Below, in pieces: positions 56,323-64,000 of a DNA stretch of 64,000 bases. This DNA comes from Capitulum mitella (lineage: Eukaryota; Arthropoda; Thecostraca; Pollicipedomorpha; Pollicipedidae). The notes under the pieces were generated by a model that saw only the letters and a list, made by a program, of their open reading frames with translations, was not told where the DNA came from and did not search any database. Where the stretch lies: NCBI GenBank assembly GCA_030062745.1, contig CP099841.1, positions 1,364,001 to 1,428,000 on the forward strand. The letters run 5' to 3'. Each line of letters opens with the position of its first letter. Positions within the stretch are counted from its first letter, which is position 1. The position numbers and the translations under genes were made by a program.

Positions 56323-59300
56323 CTGGTGCAGCAACAGAGACGTCAGCAAGGCGGCGGGCCTTCGGCCAGCACCCGCCAGCCCGGGTCAGCGAAAAAAACG
56401 TGCATCGTCCGGCGGAAAACCCCAACCTCAGCCACGTAAAGATGCCATCGAGATATCAGGCACAAACCGCACGGGGAAACATTACAATATTTTGACAGGA
56501 ATCAATCAACATCATGGGAGGGAGCAAAAAATCATCACAACATCTAACGCACAACGTGGGGTTTCCGATTTTCGATCAAGGTCAGGCGACTATTAACCGA
56601 TGATGTATCGCGTGTTATGCCCCTGATTTCCCTAAGCTATTGGGGAAGAACACGCAGATCAACGAGGACAAAAAACTCAGAGGGAAACTTAATTCCGACA
56701 CGATTGTACATTTGTATGACAAATCACTTAGCCTTGAAGGGCTAATTACCAGCTAGAGTGTTTCATACTGGTGTGTGTGCGAGCGGTCGTCAGGTGGCCC
56801 TCTGTCACGTGACAACCGCTGGGAGCGATTCACGAGCGCCATCGTGTGCCCCCATGGGCATTCCACGAAAGCAACCCCGGAAGTAATTAATAAACATAAA
56901 ACGTAAGGTGCCAGAGGGCTATCAAAGCCCTTCTTCCCCTCCCCACATGGCACGTGTTCGGGAGGGGGCTTGAAAGCAGCGTGTCAGCAAACAGGAAGAA
57001 GAGAAACGCCGTCTTTGGGTGGCGCTGGTCGACACCGACGGAAACGCCTGGACAGAACGGGAAAATACATCGGACGCCTCCGACGTGGATAACTCATGAA
57101 CAAGGCCTGCAACCAAAACAGTGAGGACTGGAATACACTATGTAAAAATGATAAACCTAGCGAGGGGAGCAGTTCAACAGCACATCGGTAACAGACGACA
57201 GGACTGGCGAACAAAGGGGCAAGGACGGTAAGCACAGAGAACACAGACGGTAAAGAAGGGACATGACGGGTAAACACAAGGAATCAGAAAACGTGGTGAA
57301 CAGGACCGATAAACACGGCAGAGCGGACTGGGTAACACCACGCTCGGGATTGGTCAACACAGCGCTCAGGATCGGCCAACAAAGCGCTCGGGATCGGTCA
57401 ACGCAGCGCTCAGGATCGGTCAACACAGCGCTCAGGACCGGTCAGCACAGCGCTCAGGATCGGTCAACACAGCGCTCAGGATCGGTCAACACAGCGCTCA
57501 GGACCGGTCAGCACAGCGCTCAGGATCGGTCAACGCAGCGCTCAGGATCGGTCAGCACAGCGCTCAGGATCGGTCAACACAGCGCTCAGGATCGGTCAAC
57601 GCAGCGCTCAGGATCGGTCCTGGACGATCCTGATTCTGATCGGTCAACACGGCGCACAGGATCGGTCCTGGACGATCATGATCCTGATCGGTCAACACAA
57701 CGCTTAGGATCGGTCAACACAGCGCTCGGAATCGGTCAACACGGCGCACAGGATCGGTCAACACAGCGCTAAGGATCGGTCAACACGACGCACAGGATCG
57801 GCCAACACAGCGCTCGGGATCGGTCAACACAGCGCTCAGGATCGGTCAACACGGCTGACTGGTAAATGCAGCGGACGGCGTGCCAGTAAACCGCCGGCAG
57901 GACAGGGCCAAAGAGGACAGGACCAGACAAAGAGGACAGGGGCACTAAACACAGCAGAAAGAACGGTAACCACGGCGGGCAGGACCAGTACACACCGCAG
58001 TAAAGACCGGTTCAAACGGCGGACAAGACCGGTAAACACAGCGAAAAGAACAGATAAACACCGGACAGGTCCGACAAACAGCCGACCGGACCGGTCAATA
58101 CAGCGGACAGGACCAGTAAATACGGCGGACCGGACCCATAAAAACACCTGACTGAGACGCAACGCACGAAGCCCGGCAACACAGCGGACGGCACCACTAA
58201 ATGTCGCGGATAAGACCGGTAAACACAGCGGACAGCACCAGTGAATATCGCGGATACCACCGGCAAATACAGCGCACAGGGCAGTTTGACACTCCGGACC
58301 TGACTGGTAAACAGAGCGGACAGCACCAGTGAATTTCGCAGATAAGACCGGTAACCACAGAGGACAAGGCCGGTAAACACCGCGGAACCGCTAGCCACGG
58401 CGGATGGGACGAGCACACACTGAGTAAAAGACCGGTGAACACGGCGGACCGCGCCCATGAAGGCGGCTGATGGGCCCGTCGGGGCGGCTCACCCGACTGC
58501 TGAGCGGCTCCACGGTGTGGCCCTTGTGCTCGCCCGAGATGGAGCAGTGCGAGCAGACGGCCACGCTGTCGTCGGTGCAGTAGTACTCGAGCGGGCGGCC
58601 GTCATGCAGGTGGCAGCAGCGCGCCGGCGCCGGGGCGCCACCGTCCGGCCGGTCGGCCTCCGGGTCCGTCGGCGCCGGACGCGCCACGTGTCGCGACAGC
58701 AGCTTCGACCCGCGGTGCACCTGAGAACACGGCACACGTGCTGTGCGAGTAAACTGCGGACAGAGCGGCCGACACACCAATGCTGTGCTGCAGTGAAAAT
58801 GCTGGATTTTGAAGAGTTCATCGTCAAAAAGCATCATAAAGTCCAACATTCCTCGGCTAACTACTCACCAATGTGTGGCGTTTCCCTTTACAACGATCTC
58901 TCCTGGCACTCACTTTGGCGAAGCACGCCTCACAGAACAGACAGTCTTCACACTTCTGACACCTCAGTGTGCCGTAGTTCACGCCACACTCTTCACATTT
59001 TCCTGCAAGTACGACAGCGTTGATAATGGGAAAGGGCAAATCAAAGTCAAATGCAAGCATAGCTGAAAAAAACAATGACTTTATAGTTCTGAAGCCTGGA
59101 GGTGCCTGACAAATGCTACATTTCAATTTTACTCACTCCTCTCTGGCAGTGTCGGGTCAGGAGCCTTTTCAGTCGACATCCGCCTTGTTTTCTTTTGCTT
59201 TATGAAGGTCAGTGAGTCCCTGTTGACAGTCCGTACCATGAGTATAGACAAATAACATACCTGGCCAAGACACTCACTGGTCCAACTGCACACAAAAGTT

Positions 59301-60855
59301 ATTGCATTGACATGTTTGCATCCACAGCTACTCAATTAACAATGCCTAAAAACCAAAGTCCCACTCTTTTTATCATCAGCTCCTGGTATACATGACCAAT
59401 CTGTGTTCACTTCTGCATCCAATGTCCAAGATCATTTCATCCATCTTCCTGCCTTGGCAGCATCACAACTCTACCATGAAGTGGGCCCTGATCCATGCTG
59501 CTAACAAACCATGTCACAATTACTGATGACTGTGCACCTGCAATTAACCTGGTGTTTAAAATTCACAAGCAAACAGTAGGTTAACCCTTCACCTGGGAGG
59601 TTTGCTTACTCATTTAGTGGTGGTTTCACATTCAGCACCAGACATCCATTGATGTATGCATCTGGTGGAAGCTTTTTGTTCTCCACTAGTGTCACCTGTA
59701 AATGGAAGAGCTATCTCCTACAATCATGTCACCTCTTGCATTCTCAAGTATTTGGTGCTGCCACTAGGAGAATAAGAGTGTATGCATATCTCCATTCTTC
59801 CAGGCCTGGGATGCAAACTAAAAAGTATCTTTTCTATCACCTTCTTCCTACTCCTTGTGTGTCTATATTATGGCTAAAACAATGGCATATATGTATCTGT
59901 TTACTCCAAAATTTTGCAATGAAGTCACCAAAAATTTGTGTGAAAGTCCCAATTTTTGGGGCAGCTTGGGTATAGATCCTCAGTATGTACCTCCCAATCA
60001 AATATATATGGAGGCATACTTGAAACAGGATAACAGGCAAATGCTTTATTGGCAAAGCACCATACAGCAATTATTTTCATACAGCATGTTATCATCTGAC
60101 CAACAATCACTCTGAATGAGACTGGTTTGATCAAATCTGACTGAATAAAAACTGCATCACAATGCTTGCATATCACAAATTGGACCATGGCCCTCCAAAG
60201 CACATAACATGTTCTACAAAAACCGGAAAAACATTGCATCTTCCTGCCTTTCATCCTCATCTTGACTCTCAAGCATGAAACCAATGGAAGCATCTTCATC
60301 CTGCCTTTCATCCTCATCTTGACTCTCAAGCATGAAACCAATGGAAGCATCTTCATCTTATCATTCAAGAACAAACCCATATTTGCTGCACAGTGGGGAC
60401 TAAAGGTAATGTCCTTCATCAACAAACACTGAAATTGTGGCATTCAGCACAAAGCCAATGACCACAATGACTGACCTGTTGACAGTGGGGACAAGACAGT
60501 AGTGGTCCTTGGCTGGATGCCACCAAGGCACATTCCTCACACACACTGTGTCCACAGTCCAGCAGCACTGGACCTTTCTTCTTGAACTGATCTGTGGGCA
60601 GAAGACAGTGGTGAATACTGATTATCACAATCAATTTTTGTGTATCGATGCACCTACGGACCAGATTCATGCTAACTAGAGGTGAATTACCCTACCCACA
60701 ATGCAGTTCCTCTAAAAACATCTACATAATACAAACAAACAAGCACATATATTACCAGCCAAGCCAGGTTTTCCCCAACAGGAAGCACGACACTTACCTT
60801 TTGAAATAAAGCCTTTACAGCACCCCTGACACACCAGTAGCTTTGGTGGGCCCAT
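56242..60855 (-). CDS. TRIM-type RING / B-box 1 / B-box 2 E3 ubiquitin ligase, partial (3' end not found)
   Basis: Minus-strand exons 60855-60798, 60591-60476, (59717-59696, 59285-59261), 59219-59137, 59002-58914, 58720-58493 and 56322-56242 join in frame to 234 residues. A C3HC4 RING is at residues 9-56 (C9, C12, C32, H34, C37, C40, C53, C56). B-box 1 is at 104-142 (C104, C107, C116, C119, C125, C128, H133, H142). B-box 2 is at 167-199 (C167, H170, C179, D182, C187, C190, H196, H199). The start of an alpha-helical segment follows. This order is the tripartite-motif signature; such proteins transfer ubiquitin through the RING and dimerise through the coiled coil. The C-terminal domain that would name the subfamily is missing. 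The two exons in parentheses are tiny and provisional. The gene spans the change from CpG-poor to CpG-rich DNA. Confidence 0.7.
57330..57862. repeat. 22-bp minisatellite
   Basis: About 24 copies of gatcggtcaacacagcgctc + ag, with gtcagc/gtcaac and gatc/gacc variants. Two insertions of a cctggacgatc(a/c)tgat segment at about 57618-57645 and 57666-57690 indicate a higher-order duplication. Confidence 0.92.
57863..58450. repeat. Degenerate about 20-22-bp repeat flanking the 22-bp array
   Basis: Poorly aligned relatives of a unit like gaccggtaaacacagcggac (ggtaaacacagcgaaaag, ggtcaatacagcggacagga, ggtaaacacagcggacagca and so on) continue rightward with increasing divergence. Similar traces lie left of the array at 57160-57330. 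It looks like an old array in which one segment was recently re-amplified. Confidence 0.75.
58493..58720 (-). CDS. TRIM-like gene, B-box 2 exon
   Basis: On the minus strand acceptor gtgccgtgttctcag and donor gtgagc flank 76 codons in phase 0. It opens VHRGSKLLSRHV, supplying the last two histidines of B-box 1, runs through a Pro/Ala/Asp-rich linker, and encodes B-box 2: CCHLHDGRPLEYYC, then TDDSVAVCSHC and SGEHKGHTVEPL. Confidence 0.85.
58914..59002 (-). CDS. TRIM-like gene, B-box 1 exon
   Basis: On the minus strand acceptor tgtcgtacttgcag and donor gtgagt flank 89 nt that enter in phase 1 and leave in phase 0. It encodes KCEECGVNYGTLRCQKCEDC then LFCEACFAK, the six cysteines of a B-box 1; the two closing histidines are in the next exon. 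Confidence 0.85.
59137..59219 (-). CDS. TRIM-like gene, RING to B-box linker exon
   Basis: On the minus strand acceptor gtacggactgtcaacag and donor gtgagt flank 83 nt: DSLTFIKQKKTRRMSTEKAP then DPTLPER. The trailing base A joins the next exon to make Arg before KCEEC, so the 3' phase is right. An alternative start at 59197 (acceptor cttcataaag) would join directly to the RING exon in phase 0 without the two micro-exons. Confidence 0.55.
59261..59285 (-). CDS. TRIM-like gene, possible 25-nt micro-exon
   Basis: On the minus strand a strong acceptor (acttttgtgtgcag) and donor (gtatgt) bracket 25 nt that read GPVSVLA in the only stop-free frame and join in phase 2 to the next exon. A further 22-nt candidate at 59696-59717 (EIALPFT, acceptor gattgtag, donor gtgaca) would connect this to the RING exon in phase. 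The joined peptide resembles the linker that follows RING domains in TRIM proteins. Confidence 0.35.
59286..60475 (-). other. CpG-depleted intron of the TRIM-like gene
   Basis: AT-rich sequence (about 38-42% GC) with almost no CpG over about 1.2 kb and abundant TpG/CpA. It includes a perfect 57-bp tandem duplication at 60244-60357 and the provisional micro-exon at 59696-59717. No other gene is seen. Confidence 0.6.
60244..60357. repeat. Perfect 57-bp tandem duplication
   Basis: Two identical adjacent copies start ctgcctttcatcctcatctt at 60244 and 60301. There is no divergence, so the event is recent. Confidence 0.95.
60476..60591 (-). CDS. TRIM-like gene, RING exon 2
   Basis: On the minus strand acceptor gtcttctgcccacag and donor gtcagt flank 116 nt, phase 1 in and phase 0 out. 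It encodes DQFKKKGPVLLDCGHSVCEE, then CALVASSQGPLLSCPHCQQ, holding C32, H34, C37, C40, C53 and C56 of the C3HC4 zinc ligands. Confidence 0.88.
60798..60855 (-). CDS. TRIM-like gene, RING exon 1 with start codon
   Basis: On the minus strand the exon runs from 60880 (acceptor cttctttttag) to 60798 (donor gtaagt). The first in-frame ATG at 60855-60853 sits in a good context (A at -3, G at +4) and gives MGPPKLLVCQGCCKGFISK, with the first RING cysteines C9 and C12. Bases 60880-60856 have no in-frame stop, so a longer N-terminus from an upstream exon is possible, but an ATG right before the RING is typical of the family. Confidence 0.75.
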
Positions 60856-60880
60856 ATTTGTGATCTTGCCTGACGTTGGC

Positions 60881-61079
60881 CTAAAAAGAAGCAAAAACAA
60901 ATACATTTCAGAGATATATTATAGAACACATCAAAAGCATACCTTCAATCCAACAATTTTCTCCCCTTCATCACTTTAGTACTGTGCAAAGAAACTGCAA
61001 CACAATCCTTCATATCAATTATAACTACCCATGGCTGATGCTACGTAAGGCATAACCACACACAATATAGTCAGGGATA
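60881..61079. other. Upstream intron/flank of the TRIM-like gene
   Basis: AT-rich, CpG-poor DNA between the start-codon exon and the CpG-containing segment. The acceptor at 60881 implies a further 5' non-coding exon to the right, which I could not delimit. Confidence 0.4.
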
Positions 61080-61800
61080 ACAAAAATGGTTATTCACTGG
61101 GTACGGAATGCCCAAATTTAACAGGAAACTTTCCTTGTCAATGAGACCACAGCTCTATTCGGTGGGTACAACACGTGAATACATCAGTTTCAGCATTCAG
61201 GTAATTGCACGTTCATCGGCAGGATATAACACGCCCACACCATGCGCGTCGGTATGCCGGTATATCCCCCAAATCAACTTTGTAAAACAAATTCCGGCGC
61301 GATAACCGCGATATCTTGAATCAAAGTAGAGATGCCCCTCACGCGGCAAAAAATATCTGACGTTTTTAGAACTTAAATTGACGTACTTAAGCCTTCTTAG
61401 CTTTTTATAATTTTGACATTAAATTTTTTCGCTATAAATATTTATTGCAATCCTAAAAAGAACTGTATTGGGACATATTTGAAAGATGCACAAAAATAGG
61501 CGACAGAAAAACGACACTAAAAGCAACTAAAAACTGAACTCTCCGTGAAGTGTGAACGTTTGCGGCATTCGTCTAGCGTGAAGTTGGCTAGAGTGTGCGG
61601 TGTGAAGTGCTACGCGCGCCTGAGTGGAAAGCGATATGGCTTAGATGCCTTCGGTTTATTTGCTATTTCGTCTGTAAAGGTGTTTTCTGTTGACTGCGTG
61701 TCATACAGAAGGAAAAGGTGCGATCATATTGGTATAGTCATCCTTGGACAGTTATATTGTTAATGGTGCATGATTACCACGTGTAGGATGCTGAAATGAA
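61080..61800. promoter_or_regulatory. Local CpG-retaining segment, candidate (possibly bidirectional) promoter
   Basis: CpG dinucleotides reappear at normal density (for example around 61190-61340 and 61545-61690), between strongly CpG-depleted flanks on both sides, although the segment itself is AT-rich. That pattern marks a region unmethylated in the germ line, usually a promoter. It lies upstream of the TRIM-like gene on the minus strand. A plus-strand transcription unit starting here is possible, but no coding exon is identified to the right. Confidence 0.4.
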
Positions 61801-63708
61801 AGAAGTGGGTTGTAAAGATATGTTAATACTACTCGCTACTCGTGAACATTTTGCACACAAGGAAATGGAAGTTTGTCCTGCAGCATTCTCACCAGTTCTA
61901 TTACTGTGGTGCAGGCACATAGCCAGGATTTTCCTCGGGGGGGGGGGGGAAATGTTAAATTTTGTTATCTGCCACTGGCATAGGCTGAAATTTACGAGAA
62001 AAAGCAGCAACCTTTATGTAATTTACTTCATACTTAATGCATAGGAAAACATGCCATGTTTGCTTGTGCAAAATATATATATGATCACTTTTCCTATTCC
62101 TGTGAAATCATTGTATATCTAGCATAGACCACTTGGCTCGGAGGAGCCATGGCCCCCCCGAGCCATGGCTTATATACACTTAAACATCACTTTTATACAT
62201 ACAACTAAACATGGCTTATACACAATTAAACATCACTTTCTCCCCATTGCAGATGGGAGTGTTCCTGTAATGTTGATTAAAATCCTGTGGTTATCCAAGT
62301 GTTTATCCAAGTGGTTATCCAAGTTATCAAGTGGTTATCCAAGCACCACTGCTGTATGTGTCAAATTTGTGTCTCCTGACAAAACCACTGCCTCACATGT
62401 ACTTCCCCATGCATCTTGGCCCTTTCAGTGAATCAGTCTCCTTGATCCTGGCTGATGATAGTGCAGCAGTTGAATTCAGACTGGTCCAGAATGCATTTAA
62501 GTTACTTATTTTGCAGTGTATTATGGGTCATGTGTACTTAAGCATATCTGCATCCTCCTACTTCATTGACCTTTCAACAAATCATACTCTTTGATACTGG
62601 CTGACAACAGCACCATGATGGAATCCAAACAGGCCCTAAATGCATTTAGCAGAGCTACTTGTTTTTGCATTGTGTTATATGTCATGTATATCATCTCAGC
62701 CTGAAACTTTCATCAGTTAGCTTAAGTTTGTGGACGTGAAGGGTGTTGTAGGGGTATCATTACTGGTTCATACAATAATGTTTTTTCATTTAACAAATGC
62801 AGTATTGTATGCCTTTCTCTTATGCCTTGGTACTCAGCTGTCTTGTAAAAAGAAGGCTTCATTTAGGCAGGTACTTGATTCTTCTGAAGTGAATCAATCA
62901 GTGAATTGATTCAAGTCAGGCAAAGTCATAAGATAAAAGATTCATTTTAGATTCATTTGAGAACCATATGGATGTCAGTTATTTTGAATGCTGAAATACA
63001 AATGCCTTAAAAAGATGCCTTTAGAAAATGTGAAAAAATGCACCTTTTTAATTTGTCATTTTGTCCCATGGACTTCTTGCTGAATTGATATGTGGCTGAT
63101 TCTTCTGAAAACCATGTGATTCAGTTCTCATTCTGATTCATTGCAAGTTTTAACCAGATCAGTGTAGATTCCAGTTCAGGACAAAAATGTTGAATTCTTA
63201 AATCAGTTTGGTGTGCATCTTATTTGATTCAGAATCAAGCACAAACCTGACTTTATTTTGCTGTTGAGTGGCTTTGTTTTAGTGGAATGGCAAGTTGTTG
63301 TTGCTATGTTTGAACATGTTGTGTGTAAGAAAGATGAAGAGATTTGTATTTGCAGTTATGAGTTGATAATTAAAGGCAAGATGTCACTGTCACCTCTCTC
63401 ACTGCTGCTGACCCAGTGGTGGTCAAAAATGGTCACCATCAGGGCTGTACTACTGCTGTCACCATAATGACAGCCACTTGCTTCTAGGCCATTATGCACC
63501 TACAGTGTGAGGTTTTGTTGGAGGCATGAGTGCACTTCAATCTAGTGGGCCATTTACATTGTGCTGAGGGCTGACTGGATCCCTTACCTACACTGGCCTG
63601 GCAGTGGCCTAGCAATAACATGGCAGAATTTGTATACCTCCCTCACCCCCATAACTTCCACACAGTTAATATGAAAATGCACCACAAAGTGTCACCAGTA
63701 TGATGAAG

Positions 63709-63768
<60 letters not shown>

Positions 63769-64000
63769 ATGTATATGCCCACCATTGGAAAGCCCTTGCT
63801 GAAACTAGATGAAAACACATCAGTCTTTCAAATAAAGTTAATACTCAGTCACCACAGCTCTGCTCATGTTACACCAAATTACCCTCTTGAAATCTTTGGC
63901 AGAAAACTTTGATAGCCAAGGTTTCTGTGGGTCTCAAATCGGATGTAACAGTGGAAAGGAGGCCTCATTTAACTAGATATGAAAGAAAAGGGCACTTGGG
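61801..64000. other. CpG-depleted AT-rich flank, no coding exon recognised
   Basis: About 37-40% GC with very few CpGs. It contains a G run of about 12 at 61938-61949 preceded by cacatagccaggattttcct, a common motif in animal miniature transposons; a small ggttatccaagt repeat at 62288-62343; a two-copy stretch around 62165-62240; and the AT microsatellite below. The CpG depletion suggests it is or was inside a methylated transcription unit. I see no exon. Confidence 0.4.
63709..63765. repeat. (TA)n microsatellite
   Basis: An almost uninterrupted at-dinucleotide tract of more than 50 bp, ending in a short atgtgtatgtatatg transition. Confidence 0.97.

Larger units (their letters stand above)
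56323..58492. other. Intron of the TRIM-like gene filled by tandem repeats
   Basis: Balanced-GC DNA (56400-57150) precedes a large repeat field at 57160-58450, annotated separately. On the plus strand this looks open for long stretches, but those frames come from the repeat. Confidence 0.5.

Noticed and set aside
57263-57772. Apparent 169-codon repeat protein, and the general appearance of CRISPR-like arrays
   Set aside because: Units are contiguous with no unique spacers, the DNA is eukaryotic, and the frames follow the 22-bp repeat.

Overview
The window is eukaryotic genomic DNA, almost certainly from an arthropod. The evidence is a five-exon gene for a secreted single-CBM14 (peritrophin-A) cuticle-type protein, a possible arthropod-style Inr+DPE core promoter in front of it, GT-AG introns of 0.5-9 kb, and a dense load of minisatellites and short non-autonomous repeats. 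The GC-rich, CpG-rich left 59 kb would fit a crustacean, perhaps a barnacle, but that placement is only a guess.

Layout. Positions 1-36,000 hold no gene I can support. This part is GC-rich DNA with tandem arrays (notably a 4.3-kb minisatellite at 5.46-9.75 kb, a 24-bp array at 12.7-13.2 kb and a 30-bp array at 24.9-25.7 kb), a tRNA-like SINE fragment, AT-richer decayed repeat DNA at 18-20.5 kb, and a 1.2-kb terminal-inverted-repeat element at 23.27-24.48 kb. Gene A (+ strand, 36,123-55,355) is a CPAP1-like chitin-binding protein of 450 aa. It is encoded by exons 36123-36177, 45454-45575, 46123-46839, 53677-53931 and 55152-55355; every splice phase agrees and the six CBM14 cysteines are intact across the exon 3/4 junction. 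Its introns carry six further arrays, a second shorter copy of the inverted-repeat element, and tRNA-derived SINE pieces.

Gene B (- strand, about 60,880 down to at least 56,242) is a TRIM-type E3 ubiquitin ligase: C3HC4 RING, B-box 1, B-box 2, then the start of a helical coiled-coil region. The RING, B-box and helical exons are well supported; two tiny linker exons are provisional. Its 3' end is not found, so it is partial here. It converges tail-to-tail on gene A.

At about 59.2 kb, inside gene B, the sequence changes from CpG-rich to AT-richer and strongly CpG-depleted. CpG returns only at about 61.1-61.8 kb, which looks like an unmethylated promoter lying between methylated transcription units. 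The two genes have no evident functional link: one is an extracellular cuticle protein, the other an intracellular ubiquitin-system protein. I found no novel multi-gene system. The more unusual material is the minisatellite landscape, the receptor-site-rich inverted-repeat element, the promoter/uORF of gene A, and the CpG boundary.
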